Assembly (NCBI GenBank): GCA_014656495.1
Contig: BNCN01000018.1
Span: 98,977-162,976 of the forward strand
DNA from: Comamonas sp. KCTC 72670
GTDB taxonomy: Bacteria > Myxococcota > Myxococcia > Myxococcales > Myxococcaceae
Length of the DNA: 64,000 bases
Reading direction: 5' to 3'
Positions 36,838-46,962 of this stretch are shown piece by piece (the stretch's first letter is position 1; each line of letters begins with the position of its first letter). The notes beneath the pieces were generated by a model. That model had not been told where the DNA came from. It was given only the letters and a program-made list of their open reading frames with translations, and did not search any database. The position numbers and the translations under genes were made by a program.

Positions 36838-39362
36838 GCCAGGGGCTTCGCCTCTCCCGGCGCTCGGGGGTGGTGGCGGCGGGCGCGCTGTTGTTGCTGT
36901 GCGGCCTGTTCGCCATGGGTCGGCCCTGGGCCACCTCCGACAATGACCGTTACCGCAGCGCGCTGCGGCACCTGCGCGTGGCCAGCGGTGACCTGGAGAT
37001 GGACGTGCTGCGCGAGCGCATGGGCCTGCGCACGCTCCACGGCACGGACGCGGAGGACTTCGCCGCGCTGCGGGCCCGCGCGGACGCGCTGCGGGTGTTC
37101 CCCTCCTTCCTGTCCGACATGGACCGGCGCACGATGAACACGGCGTTGGACCTGTTCGTGGGCGCGCTGGATGAGAGCGCCGCGCTGCTGGCGCGCACCC
37201 GGGACGCGGACGCGAAGGGCGCCAAGGCGGAGGCGGACGCGGCAGTCCAGGCGCTGCTGGAGAACACCGCCAGCTCGCGGGCCGACCGCGTCATCAACAC
37301 CTACCTGGCGTTGTACGAGCGCACGCAGGCCAGCAACGAGCGCTCCCGCATCATCTTCTTCGTCGTCTCGCTGGCGTTGGTCGCCTACGTGCTGGTGGTG
37401 ATGGTGCGCCTGTCGCGCGCCACCTCGGACCTGGCCTCGCTCAACGCGGATTTGGAGCGGCGCGTGGACGAGCGCACCCGCGCCCTGTCCGCCGCCAACG
37501 GCGAGCTGCGCGCCAACGAGGCGCGCAAGGCGGCCATCCTGGAGGCCTCCCCGGACGGCATCCTCCTCCTGGACGAGGGCGGAGGCCTGCTGGAGCTGAA
37601 CCCCGCGGCGCAGCGCACCTTCCAGCTCCAGGCCACGGACGTGGTGGGGCGCAACTTCCTGGCGCTGGCATTGCCCGCGTCGCTGCCGGAGGGTGCCCGC
37701 AAGCGGGTGCTCTCCGCCGCCCGGGACACCGCCCCGGGGCACGCGACCCGGCTGGAGTCTCCGTGTCTGCGCACGGACGGCAGCACCTTCCCCGCGGAGC
37801 TCACCATCGCCCGCGTGCCCGGCGAGGGCCCGCCGCGCTTCACCGCCTTCGTGCGCGACATCACCGAGCGCAAGGCCGTGGAGCGGATGAAGAACGAGTT
37901 CATCTCCACCGTCAGCCACGAGCTGCGCACGCCGCTCACCTCCATCCGCGGCTCCCTGGGCCTGCTGGAGGGCGGCATCATGGGCGACTTGCCGCCGCAG
38001 GCCCTGGACATGGTGCGCATCGCCCGCACCAACACCGAGCGCCTCATCCGCCTCATCAACGACATCCTCGACCTGGAGAAGATGGAGGCGGGGAAGCTGG
38101 AGCTGAAGGTCGCCACGCAGGAGTGCTCGGAGCTGGTGGAGGCCACCTTCGCGGGCGTGCGAGGCATGGCGGACTCGGCGGGCGTGTCGCTCCACGCGGA
38201 GGTGACGGACTCGCCGCAGGTGAAGGGCGACAGGGATCGGCTCATCCAGGTGCTCACCAACCTGGTGTCCAACGCGGTGAAGTTCTCGCCGCAGGGGGCC
38301 TCGGTGACGGTGCGCGTGGAGCTGGAGGCCGGCAGCCAGGTGCGCTTCAGCGTGGTGGACCAGGGGCCCGGCATCTCGGCGGAGCAGCGCGCGCGCCTCT
38401 TCGGCCGCTTCCAGCAGCTGGACAGCTCGGACACGCGCTCCAAGGGCGGCACGGGCCTGGGCCTCGCCATCTCGCAGGCCATCGTGGAGCAGCACGGCAG
38501 CCGCATCGGCGTGGAGAGCGAGGAGGGCCGGGGCTCCACCTTCACCTTCACGCTGGAGGCGGTGCGACCCGCGCCCGTCGCGGCGGCGCCCTTCGTGCCC
38601 GAGGACCCGTCCCGGTATGACGTGCTGGTGACCACCGCGGACGCGGAGCTGGCCTCGCGCATGCGGGGGCTCCTGTCCCACGAGGGCTACCGCGTGTTGA
38701 GCGCGACCAGCCTCATCGAGGCCGCGAAGCACCTGGACGAGGCGCTGCCGGACGCGCTGGTGGTGGACATGCAGCTCCCGGACGGCCAGGCCCTGGACTG
38801 GGTGCGCCGCCTGCGCGAGCAGCCGCGCACGCACGAACTGCCGGTGCTGGCGGTGTCGGGGCGCTCGGACAATGGCGAGGGCGTCCCCTACTGGGTGGAC
38901 TGGATGCCCCGGCCGCTGGAGGAGTCGCGGCTGCTCAAGTCCCTGCGCTACGCCACCCGGCAGCCGGGACAGGCCCGCGTGTTGGTGGTGGACGACGACG
39001 CCAGCACCCGGCACACGCTCTGCGCGCAGATGGAGCGGCTGGGCGTGCAGGTCTTCGAGGCGGCGGACGGCGAGAGCGCGGTGGAGCTCGCGCGCGAGAC
39101 GACGCCGGACCTCATCGTCCTGGACGTGGGCCTGCCCCGCCTGGACGGCTTCGAGGTCGTGGACATCCTCCGCCAGGGCAAGGGCCGCGCCACGCCCCTC
39201 ATCGTCTTCACGGGCCGGGACTTGACGCGCATGGATGAGCGGCAGCTCACCCTGGGCGTCACCCGGCACTTCACCAAGTCGCGCGCCTCGGAAGAGGAGC
39301 TGGTCTCCTCCGTGCGCGACCTCCTCAACGGCCTGCTGGCGAGAAAGGCACCCCCCTCATGA
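36834..39362 (+). CDS. Membrane hybrid histidine kinase with two receivers
   Basis: 842 residues. Two membrane helices (about 13-29 and 162-184) flank a periplasmic helical sensor; a PAS domain (about 230-350), HisKA (SHELRTPLTSIRGS) and HATPase (NLVSNAVKFS, DQGPGIS, GTGLGLAIS) follow. Receiver 1 (about 600-705) is degenerate at its acidic pocket (VLVTTADAE instead of VDDD) but keeps VVDMQLPDG. Receiver 2 (about 715-835) is canonical (VLVVDDDAS, VLDVGLPRLDG) but has FTKSRA in place of the usual KP. Both ends overlap neighbouring genes by 4 bp. Confidence 0.92.
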   Translation: MSQGLRLSRRSGVVAAGALLLLCGLFAMGRPWATSDNDRYRSALRHLRVASGDLEMDVLRERMGLRTLHGTDAEDFAALRARADALRVFPSFLSDMDRRTMNTALDLFVGALDESAALLARTRDADAKGAKAEADAAVQALLENTASSRADRVINTYLALYERTQASNERSRIIFFVVSLALVAYVLVVMVRLSRATSDLASLNADLERRVDERTRALSAANGELRANEARKAAILEASPDGILLLDEGGGLLELNPAAQRTFQLQATDVVGRNFLALALPASLPEGARKRVLSAARDTAPGHATRLESPCLRTDGSTFPAELTIARVPGEGPPRFTAFVRDITERKAVERMKNEFISTVSHELRTPLTSIRGSLGLLEGGIMGDLPPQALDMVRIARTNTERLIRLINDILDLEKMEAGKLELKVATQECSELVEATFAGVRGMADSAGVSLHAEVTDSPQVKGDRDRLIQVLTNLVSNAVKFSPQGASVTVRVELEAGSQVRFSVVDQGPGISAEQRARLFGRFQQLDSSDTRSKGGTGLGLAISQAIVEQHGSRIGVESEEGRGSTFTFTLEAVRPAPVAAAPFVPEDPSRYDVLVTTADAELASRMRGLLSHEGYRVLSATSLIEAAKHLDEALPDALVVDMQLPDGQALDWVRRLREQPRTHELPVLAVSGRSDNGEGVPYWVDWMPRPLEESRLLKSLRYATRQPGQARVLVVDDDASTRHTLCAQMERLGVQVFEAADGESAVELARETTPDLIVLDVGLPRLDGFEVVDILRQGKGRATPLIVFTGRDLTRMDERQLTLGVTRHFTKSRASEEELVSSVRDLLNGLLARKAPPS

Positions 39363-41383
39363 GCAGCGGCAGGACGCTCCTGTTCCTGGAAGACGACCGC
39401 GACCTCCAGACGCTGGTGGGCACCTTCCTTCGGGAGAAGGGCTACCGCGTGGAGCCCGCGCGCAGCGCAGCGGAGGCGCAGTCGGTGTTGTCGCGCATGC
39501 CGGTGGACGCGGCCATCGTGGACGGCCTCCTGCCGGGCATGACGGGCGCGGACTTCATCCGTGAGCTGCGCAAGACGCAGCCGAAGCTGCCCATCCTCTT
39601 CGCCTCCGCCTTCTGGAAGGACCTGAAGAGCCACGAGCTGCTCACGCGGCAGCTCGGCGTGGTGCGCATCATCCACAAGCCCTACAAGCCGGAGGAGCTG
39701 CTCGTCTGGGTGAACCAGCTCTTCCCGGCCACCGTCCCACCACCGCCGCCGCCCGAGGCCCTGGAGGAGGCGGAAGAGGTGGAGCTGGAGGTGGACGACC
39801 TGGCCGCCAGCCTCGCGGCGCTCAACGCGGAGTACGGCGCCCGGCTGAAGGAGAAGGTGGCGGAGCTGGAGGCGCTGCTCGTCCGGGGACGCGGCGGGGA
39901 CGCCGAGGCGCTGGAGGCGGCCTACACGGTTGTCCACAAGTTGCACGGCACCGCGGGCAGCTACGGCTTCGCGGAGGTGAGCATCCGCGCGGGGCGGCTG
40001 GAGGCGGTGTTGCTGCCGGCGCGAGCCGGGGCGCCCTTGGACGTGGCGGCGCTGGACGCGGCCTTCCGCGAGCTGGCCACCGCGGCCGCCGTGCCGGTGA
40101 AGCCCGTCACCGCGCCGCCCCAGCGCCCGTCCGAGGGCGTGCTGCTGGTGGTGGACGAGGACGCGAAGCTGCTGGCGGACGTGGAGCGCCTGGGGCGTCA
40201 GCTGGGCGTGGGCGTGGTGACGGCGCGCACGGCGGACGCGGCGCGGGACGTGGTGCGCCAGCGGTGGGTGGACGGCGTGTTGATTCACGTGGACCTGGGC
40301 GGCCCGCTGGGCGGCCTGACGGCGGCCCACGCCCTGCGCGCCGAGGAGGGCCTGCCCGTGTTGCCGCTGGCCGTCACGGGGGCCCGGGACGTGCTGGAGG
40401 AGCGGGTGGCGGCGGCGCACGCGGGGGCGTCCCTCTTCCTGCCTCGGCCCTTCACGGCGCAGGACTTCTCCTCCGCGGCCGAGCGCATGGTCGCCGCGAG
40501 GCGCCCGGAGCGCGCGCGGGTGTTGGTGGTGGACGACGACCCGGACGCCATCACCGCGCTGTCGCAGGCGCTGGCCAGCGACCAGGTGGAGGTGGTGGGG
40601 CTGAACGACGCGCACGGGCTGATGGAGGCGCTGGCGCAGCACCGGCCGGACCTGCTGCTGCTCGACGTGCAGATGCCGGGGCCCAGCGGCTTCGACCTGT
40701 GCCGGATTCTGCGCTCCACGCCGGAGTGGCAGGAGCTGCCGGTGCTGCTGATTACGGCGCACCTGGGCCTGGAGTTCCGCCTGGCGGCCTTCCAGGCGGG
40801 CGCGGATGACTACCTCTCCAAGCCGGTGCTGCGCGAGGAGCTGCGGGCGCGCGTGCAGGCGCGGCTGGACCGCACGCGGCTGTCCCGGGAGCGGGCGGAG
40901 CGTGACGCGCTGACGGGCCTGCTCCTGCGCCGGCCCTTCCTGGACGGGCTGCGCTCGCGGCTGGCGGAGTCGAAGCGCCAGGGCCGGCCGCTGGCGCTGT
41001 GCTTCCTGGACGTGGACCACTTCAAGCAGGTGAATGACCGCTACGGCCACCTGGCGGGGGACCGCGTGCTGATGTGGATGGGCCGGCTGCTGGGCGCGCG
41101 CTTCCGCCGCGAGGACGTGCGAGGCCGCTGGGGCGGCGAGGAGTTCGTGGTGGGCCTGCTGGGCGAGGACGCGGGGAGCGCGTCGGAAATCCTCGCGCGC
41201 ACCGCGGCGGAGCTGTCGGCCATGACGTTCGAGGGCGACACCGGCGAGCCCTTCCACGTGACGTTCAGCGCGGGCATCGCGGTGTCGACGAAGGACGGCG
41301 ACACCGTGGAGGCGCTGCTGCGCGCCGCGGACGCGCGGCTCCTGCGCGCGAAGGAGAACGGCCGCAACCGCATCGAGGCGTGA
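39359..41383 (+). CDS. REC-HPt-REC-REC-GGDEF diguanylate cyclase
   Basis: 674 residues. Receiver 1 (3-118; IVDGLLPGMTG), HPt domain (about 150-245; the phospho-acceptor His lies in VVHKLHGTAGSYG), receiver 2 (about 258-375; degenerate, HVDLGGP), receiver 3 (about 381-500; LLLDVQMPGPSG, KPVLR) and a GGDEF domain with active site GGEEF (592-596). The inhibitory I-site RRED (583-586) lies exactly five residues before it, so product inhibition by c-di-GMP is expected. It makes c-di-GMP from two GTP. Containing both HPt and receivers, it can receive phosphate by several routes from the co-encoded hybrid kinase. Confidence 0.93.
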   Translation: MSSGRTLLFLEDDRDLQTLVGTFLREKGYRVEPARSAAEAQSVLSRMPVDAAIVDGLLPGMTGADFIRELRKTQPKLPILFASAFWKDLKSHELLTRQLGVVRIIHKPYKPEELLVWVNQLFPATVPPPPPPEALEEAEEVELEVDDLAASLAALNAEYGARLKEKVAELEALLVRGRGGDAEALEAAYTVVHKLHGTAGSYGFAEVSIRAGRLEAVLLPARAGAPLDVAALDAAFRELATAAAVPVKPVTAPPQRPSEGVLLVVDEDAKLLADVERLGRQLGVGVVTARTADAARDVVRQRWVDGVLIHVDLGGPLGGLTAAHALRAEEGLPVLPLAVTGARDVLEERVAAAHAGASLFLPRPFTAQDFSSAAERMVAARRPERARVLVVDDDPDAITALSQALASDQVEVVGLNDAHGLMEALAQHRPDLLLLDVQMPGPSGFDLCRILRSTPEWQELPVLLITAHLGLEFRLAAFQAGADDYLSKPVLREELRARVQARLDRTRLSRERAERDALTGLLLRRPFLDGLRSRLAESKRQGRPLALCFLDVDHFKQVNDRYGHLAGDRVLMWMGRLLGARFRREDVRGRWGGEEFVVGLLGEDAGSASEILARTAAELSAMTFEGDTGEPFHVTFSAGIAVSTKDGDTVEALLRAADARLLRAKENGRNRIEA

Positions 41384-41384
41384 G

Positions 41385-43046
41385 CTAGGGCTGGTTGAAG
41401 ATGAGCAGCCCCCGGCTGGACTCGGCGACGTAGATGAACCCGTCGCCGGGGACGCGCACCCCGAAGGCGCCCTGGAAGAGGCCGTCGGTGCGGCCCGGGT
41501 CCGTCTCGCGGTAGGTGTTGAAGTGCGCCACCTCGCGGGGCCGCGTGGGGTTGGACACGTCCAGCACGCGCAGGCCCTCGTGGTACCAGGCGATGTACAG
41601 CCGGTCGCCCTGGAGAATCAGGTTGTGGATGGAGGTGGCGGGCCGCTTCCGGTGCTCGCCAATCTTCACGATGTTCGCCGGGTCGGTGACGTCCAGCACG
41701 CGCAGGTGCGAGGACTCGAACTCACCGCCCTCGAAGGCGATGGTGCGGCCCGCGAAGGTGCCCACCGCGCTGTGGTGCGAATAGACCTCCGGGTAGCGGT
41801 ACTGGCCCAGGTGGCGCACGTCCTCCAGGTCGGAGATGTCCATGATGGAGTAACCGCCCTGGGCATTGCTGATGTAGAGGCGGTCTTCGTGGACGAAGAG
41901 GTCATGCGGGCCCCCGAGCGAGTACTCCTCCGCCAGCGCGATGCTCGTGAGCTGCACGGGCGCCAGCGGCACGCGCACGTCGAAGATGTCCGTGCGCCCC
42001 TCGTTGTTGGTGGTGTACAGCCGCTCGCCGTGCACCAGCACGGTGTGCACGCCATAGAGGCCCGAAGGCAGGCTGCGGATGAAGGCGGGCGCCCCGGGCT
42101 CGGTGATGTCGTAGACGATGACGCCCGAGACACTGCTCGCGATGTACAGCGCGTCACCCTGGGCCCACACGCCGTTCCAGTACGCGTCCCCGGGGATGTG
42201 GATGGACGTCTTGAAGACGGGGCGGGCCCGGTCGCTCACGTCGAAGACGGTGAGCCCGCCGCCCACGCCAAACTGGGAGATGGAGACGACATAGGCGTGC
42301 TCCTTGGCAACGTAGACGTCCGCGACCATGCCCCCCAGTGCGACGGGGGCCTCCGCGCGCAGCGTCAGTCCCCCGGAGGATTCGGGCTCACCGTCGGGCC
42401 AGGTCATGCGGTGGGCCTCGAAGGTGCCGCTGCGTGAGAACACGCCGTTGTTGCAGCGCACGTAGCAGCCGGTGATGACGCCGGGCGAGGGGACCAGGCA
42501 TCCCGCCAGGGCCACGGCGGCGCCCAAGGGAGGTGTGGCGCGGCGCATGGCGAGGAAGAACTGGCCGTCTTCGGTCTGCCGCGTGACGAGCGGCTGGTTC
42601 AAGAGCGTGCTGGTACCCCCGTCATCACGGAGCCCGAAGCCGAAGGAGAGCAGGCTGACCTCGGCGCCGCCATCGGAGAGGCCGCGGACCTCGCGCGTGA
42701 GCGCCTGGTAGATGCCCACGGGCGGCACCTGCGCGAGCGCGGCCGGATCGCACGCCGACAGGTCGAAGCCGTCAGGCGCCAGCGTCTCACACGCCTGCGC
42801 GCCGTTCCCGACGTGCGAGCACGGCGCATAGGGCCCCTCGTCCACCCGGTTTCCGTACTCCTCCAGCGCGGTGGCGCCCCCATCCCACGGCGCGTCGCCG
42901 GCGTCGGCCGGGCCCGAGTCCAAGGGGGGAGGCACGCCCCCGTCCGGGCGGGGGCTGGGGGTGTCGTCACAGCCCGCGAGCAGGCAGGTCCACAGCAGAA
43001 CGGCGATGCGCGGCATGGAGAACGCGCGGGAGGACGGCGGATGCAT
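41385..43046 (-). CDS. LVIVD-repeat lipoprotein 1
   Basis: 553 residues from ATG 43046 (GAGGTG 6 bp upstream). Lipobox LLAGC, then an Asp/Gly/Pro-rich spacer, a Cys-containing N-terminal domain, and from about residue 250 a set of LVIVD repeats, each a strand pair ending in a variant of LxVxDVSxPxxP (LTVFDVSDRARP, VIVYDITEPGAP, LRVLDVTDPANI, LRVLDVSNPTRP). These build a beta-propeller on the cell surface. It shares architecture, the YWNGVWAxxxALYIAS segment and the C-terminus SRGLLIFN with the next two genes; the three are tandem paralogues. Confidence 0.88.
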   Translation of the reverse strand: MHPPSSRAFSMPRIAVLLWTCLLAGCDDTPSPRPDGGVPPPLDSGPADAGDAPWDGGATALEEYGNRVDEGPYAPCSHVGNGAQACETLAPDGFDLSACDPAALAQVPPVGIYQALTREVRGLSDGGAEVSLLSFGFGLRDDGGTSTLLNQPLVTRQTEDGQFFLAMRRATPPLGAAVALAGCLVPSPGVITGCYVRCNNGVFSRSGTFEAHRMTWPDGEPESSGGLTLRAEAPVALGGMVADVYVAKEHAYVVSISQFGVGGGLTVFDVSDRARPVFKTSIHIPGDAYWNGVWAQGDALYIASSVSGVIVYDITEPGAPAFIRSLPSGLYGVHTVLVHGERLYTTNNEGRTDIFDVRVPLAPVQLTSIALAEEYSLGGPHDLFVHEDRLYISNAQGGYSIMDISDLEDVRHLGQYRYPEVYSHHSAVGTFAGRTIAFEGGEFESSHLRVLDVTDPANIVKIGEHRKRPATSIHNLILQGDRLYIAWYHEGLRVLDVSNPTRPREVAHFNTYRETDPGRTDGLFQGAFGVRVPGDGFIYVAESSRGLLIFNQP

Positions 43047-43231
43047 GGGGCGCACCTCGTGGCGGCGCGCCGTCCGGAAGGGACGGCGGCTGCTTGGACT
43101 ACGAGGTGAGCGCAGCGTCTGAGTCGTGGCGCGGGGGAATGCTTGCGCGGTGAGCGATGAATCGCGCGGCCTGTGCGCGGCGGGGCCTGTTTGGCACCCC
43201 GGGGCCTTGGACTTGCAGCGCGTGACGCCGC

Positions 43232-44842
43232 TTACGGTGCCGGCGTGTCGAAGATGAGCAGCCCCCGCGCGGTGTCCACCACGTAGACCTGTCCATCTCC
43301 GGGGACGCGCATGCCGATGGCGCCCTCGAACATGCCGTCGGTGCGGCGCGGGTCCGTTTCACGGAAGGTGTTGAAGTGCGCCAGCTCGCGCGGCTGCGCG
43401 GGGTTGGACACGTCCAGCACGCGCACGCCTTCGTGGTAGTGCGCGACGTACAGCCGCGTGCCCACCAGCACCATGTTGTGGACGGAGGTGAGGCCGCGCA
43501 GCTTGTACTCACCCACCTTCACGATGCCGGAAGGGTTCGTGACGTCCAGCACGCGCACGTGGGCGCCCAGCGTCTCGCCGCCCTCGAAGGCCACGGTGCG
43601 TCCCTGAAAGGTGCCCACCGCGTTGGCGTGGCTGACGTTGTAGGCATGGGCATACCGGCCGAGCAGCGCCGGTGTCTCGCCCTCCAGCCCGACGACGAGG
43701 AAGCCGTCGGTCATATGGTTGATGTAGAGGCGCCCGTCGTACGCGAAGGCGTCATGCGGATACCCGGTGGCGCCGCTGTCACGGTACGCATAGCGGGCGA
43801 GCAGCCGGGGCTCCATCGCGTTGGCGACGTCGAAGATGAGCGTCTCCTGGTCCGGGGCGGGCGACATGGCGTAGAGCCGCGTTCCCTCCACGAAGACGGT
43901 GTGCACGTTGATGGGGCCGGAGGCCGCCGGGAGGTTGCGCACGAACACGGGCCGCGCCGGGCGCTCCAGGTCGAACACGAGCACGCCGGCGTCCCCGCTG
44001 GCGATGTAGAGCGCGTTGTCCTTGGCCCAGACGCCATTCCAATACCCGTCACTCGGGAGCTGGAAGGACGCCGTCTGCACCGGGGCGCGGGGGGTGCGCA
44101 CGTCGAAGACGGTGAGGCCGCCCGGGTTGCCCGCCGCGTTGATGGACACCACGTAGGCGTGGCCGTGCGTGACGTACACGTCCACGGGCGTGCCCCGGTC
44201 CACGAAGGACTCGGACAGCAGCGCCAGCCCGGACGCCTCGGGCTCGTCTTGCCGCCACGTCATGCGCTCGGCGCGGAAGGAGCCGCGGTAGCGCGGCGTG
44301 CCGTTCCGGCACCAGGTGAAGCACCCCGTGAAGCGCTGGGGCCCCTGCGCCTGGCATCCGGCGAAGATGTACCGGTTCGTCTCGTTCGGCGTACGGGTGT
44401 GCTCCGCGGAGAGGACGAAGCGCCCGCCCTCCACGGAGGAGGCGCTGGGCGCGAGCCCCATGATGGAGGTGGGCCTGCCCGTGGCGTCGAACTGGAATCC
44501 GCCGCTGCCCGGAGCGGCGCGTGTGCCACCCCCATCCACGGGGAGCTCGTAGCGAATCTCCGCGCGGTAGATGGCGCCCTGCCGCTCCAGGCCCGCCAGC
44601 GAGCTCATGTCACAGCCCGCCACCGTGAAGGTCTCCGGCGCGCCGCACGCGGCCTGCGCGTTCAGCGCGGTGCACGCCTCGAACGGCCCCGGGTCCACCC
44701 ACTCCCCGCGCTCTGGCAGCACCTCCCAGGGCCCGTCATAGGTCGAAGGTCCCGGGGGCGGGGTGGGCTCCGGCGAGGAACAGGCGGACAACGACACGGT
44801 GCAGGCGAGCGCCAGCAACGGACGCGCGGCACGACGGAGCAT
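43232..44842 (-). CDS. LVIVD-repeat lipoprotein 2
   Basis: 536 residues from ATG 44842, with AGAGG upstream. Lipobox LSAC (SLSACSS). The N-terminal domain has Cys residues in CTALNAQAACGAPE and CDMSSLAG; the propeller repeats include LTVFDVRTPRAP, VLVFDLERPARP, VRVLDVTNPSGI and VRVLDVSNPAQP. It ends ARGLLIFDTPAP. It is separated from copy 1 by 185 bp and from copy 3 by 106 bp, all in the same orientation. Confidence 0.88.
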   Translation of the reverse strand: MLRRAARPLLALACTVSLSACSSPEPTPPPGPSTYDGPWEVLPERGEWVDPGPFEACTALNAQAACGAPETFTVAGCDMSSLAGLERQGAIYRAEIRYELPVDGGGTRAAPGSGGFQFDATGRPTSIMGLAPSASSVEGGRFVLSAEHTRTPNETNRYIFAGCQAQGPQRFTGCFTWCRNGTPRYRGSFRAERMTWRQDEPEASGLALLSESFVDRGTPVDVYVTHGHAYVVSINAAGNPGGLTVFDVRTPRAPVQTASFQLPSDGYWNGVWAKDNALYIASGDAGVLVFDLERPARPVFVRNLPAASGPINVHTVFVEGTRLYAMSPAPDQETLIFDVANAMEPRLLARYAYRDSGATGYPHDAFAYDGRLYINHMTDGFLVVGLEGETPALLGRYAHAYNVSHANAVGTFQGRTVAFEGGETLGAHVRVLDVTNPSGIVKVGEYKLRGLTSVHNMVLVGTRLYVAHYHEGVRVLDVSNPAQPRELAHFNTFRETDPRRTDGMFEGAIGMRVPGDGQVYVVDTARGLLIFDTPAP

Positions 44843-44948
44843 TCGGGAGCCTCTGTGAGGGAAGGGCGTGGACGCCCGCTTCACACCGGGCGTCCACGCT
44901 CAGCTTAAAGTGCGTCACGCGCGCCGGGAAGAGGCGCGCCGGGCGGGC

Positions 44949-46667
44949 TCACGGCTCGTTGAAGATGAGCAGGCCGCGCGAGGTGTCGACGACGTAGACG
45001 TACCCATCCCCGGGCAGGCGGATGCCAATGGCGCCCTCGAAGGGGCTGTCGCGCCGGTGCGGGTCGGTCTCCCGGAACGTGTTGAAGTGCGCCACCTGCC
45101 GCGGCTGGGTGGGGTTGGCCACGTCCAGCACGCGCACGCCCTCGTGGTACCAGGCGATGAACAGCCGGGTGTCCTTGAGGAGGATGTTGTGGATGGAGGT
45201 GGAGTACCGCATGCGGTGCTCGCCAATCTTCACGATGTTCGCCGGGTCGGTGACGTCCAGCACGCGCAGGTGCGAGCCCGGGAACTCACCGCCCTCGAAG
45301 GCGATGGTGCGGCCCGCGAAGGTGCCCACCGCGCTGTGGTGCGCGAAGCCGCCGAACCCTGGGTAGACGTAGTGCCCCAACTGCTGCACGTTCTCCAGGT
45401 CGGTGACGTCCACGACGGTGTAACCGCCGTAGGCGTTGCTGAGGTAGAGGCGGCCCTCGTACGCGAAGAAGTCATGCGGTCCGCCCAGCGAGTACTGCTC
45501 GGGCAGGGTGATGACCTGCAGCAGGACGGGCGCCAGCGGCGAGCGGATGTCATAGACGCGGGTGCTGCCGACGAACTCGGTGACGTCGGACGCGTACAGC
45601 CGGTCCCCATCCACCAGGACGGTGTGCACGTTGGTGTAGCCGTTGCCCGGCAGGGCCTGGATGAACTCCGGAGCCCCTGGGTTGGAGATGTCGAAGACGG
45701 AGACGCCGGTGTCGGCGCTGGCGACGTACAGCGCGTCACCCTTGGCCCACACGCCGTTCCAGTACGAGTCCCCCGGCAGGCTGATGGACGTCGTGAAGAC
45801 AGGGGCCGCCGGGTTGCTCACGTCGAAGACGGTGAGCCCGCCGGTACGGACGCCGTCGTTGATGGACACGACATACGCGTGGCCTTGGGTGACGTAGACG
45901 TCCACCGGGGTGCCCAGGTCCACGAAGTACTCGGACACGAGCTGCATCCCGCCGGACGACTCGGCTTCACCGCGCCGCTCCGCCCGCTCGGCCTCGAAGG
46001 TGCCCGTGCCCGAAGAGAAGCCTCGGGGCGCCTGCGTGCAGCGCACGTAGCAGCCGGTGATGACGTTGTCCCGGGGCGTCTCGCAGCCCGCCAGCGTCAC
46101 CACGCGCTCCCCGCTGATGGGATTCGACGCCCTGCCGGAGAGGAAGAAGGTGCCGCCCGTCGTCTGCCGGGTGGTGAGGGGGAGCCCGAGGACCCGGTCC
46201 GTGCCCCCGTCCGAGAAGAGCTGGAAGGCGGCGCTGCCCGGCGTGACGGACGTGCCGCCATCCGCGAGCAGCCGCTCCGAACGGGCATCCCCCACGTAGA
46301 TGCCGTGCTGCTCCACCGCCGCGAGCTGGTCCGCGTTGCAGGACGACATGTCGAAGTTCGCCGGCTTGTCGCAGTCCTCCAGGGTGGGGTTCTCCACGGT
46401 GAACCGGCAGGCGGAGAACGCGCCCCGGTCCAGCCAGTCGCCCGGGTCGTCCAGCACGGTGTAGCCGCCGTCCCAGGGGCCCTGGGGCCCGGCGTCCGCC
46501 GTGCCTCCATCGTCCTCGGTGCCGGCGTCCGTCCCGGCGTCCACGGGCTGCTGCGGCCCCGCGTCGGGGGTGGGCCTGGGCGGGTCGTCCTTGCAGCCGG
46601 TGGCGGAGGACAGCAGCAGGACGAGCGCGGGCAGCAGCACCCTGCCCGAACGAAGCGGAGACGTCAT
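44949..46667 (-). CDS. LVIVD-repeat lipoprotein 3
   Basis: 572 residues from ATG 46667 (SD GAGGTG). Lipobox ATGC (LSSATGC). A DAG-rich spacer (DAGTDAGTEDDGGTADAG) probably spans the cell wall or surface layer before a domain with FSACRF and CDKPANF. LVIVD repeats as in copies 1 and 2 (LTVFDVSNPAAP, VSVFDISNPGAP, YTVVDVTDLENV, VRVLDVANPTQP), ending SRGLLIFNEP. The longest spacer of the three suggests different exposure. Confidence 0.88.
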   Translation of the reverse strand: MTSPLRSGRVLLPALVLLLSSATGCKDDPPRPTPDAGPQQPVDAGTDAGTEDDGGTADAGPQGPWDGGYTVLDDPGDWLDRGAFSACRFTVENPTLEDCDKPANFDMSSCNADQLAAVEQHGIYVGDARSERLLADGGTSVTPGSAAFQLFSDGGTDRVLGLPLTTRQTTGGTFFLSGRASNPISGERVVTLAGCETPRDNVITGCYVRCTQAPRGFSSGTGTFEAERAERRGEAESSGGMQLVSEYFVDLGTPVDVYVTQGHAYVVSINDGVRTGGLTVFDVSNPAAPVFTTSISLPGDSYWNGVWAKGDALYVASADTGVSVFDISNPGAPEFIQALPGNGYTNVHTVLVDGDRLYASDVTEFVGSTRVYDIRSPLAPVLLQVITLPEQYSLGGPHDFFAYEGRLYLSNAYGGYTVVDVTDLENVQQLGHYVYPGFGGFAHHSAVGTFAGRTIAFEGGEFPGSHLRVLDVTDPANIVKIGEHRMRYSTSIHNILLKDTRLFIAWYHEGVRVLDVANPTQPRQVAHFNTFRETDPHRRDSPFEGAIGIRLPGDGYVYVVDTSRGLLIFNEP

Positions 46668-46818
46668 GGTGGAGCACCTCGTGTAGGGGACGAAAGGCAT
46701 TGCGGGGAAGGGGGATTCTGCGCCTCTACGTTTGAAGACCTCCGGCATGGCGTCACCGTTTCCGGATGGTTGATGGATGGAGGGCACTTCGCCGCCACGG
46801 CTTGCACCGGGGCTGTCT

Positions 46819-46833
46819 GACCATGCCATGGTC
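46819..46833. promoter_or_regulatory. 15-bp palindrome in a divergent promoter region
   Basis: GACCATG-C-CATGGTC with perfect 7-bp arms, between LVIVD lipoprotein 3 (minus) and the TruB-family gene (plus). It may be an operator; no second copy was found in the window. Confidence 0.35.
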
Positions 46834-46962
46834 TTTGACTTGCAGTGCTGTCGGCGCTCGCCCAGACGCGTCTGGATTGTCTTTGCCCGTGCATCACCTC
46901 GTGCGGGGTCGCGCGCCCGGCCTCGCACAAGCGGGGTAGGCTGGCGGTACAGGAGGGTCGAG

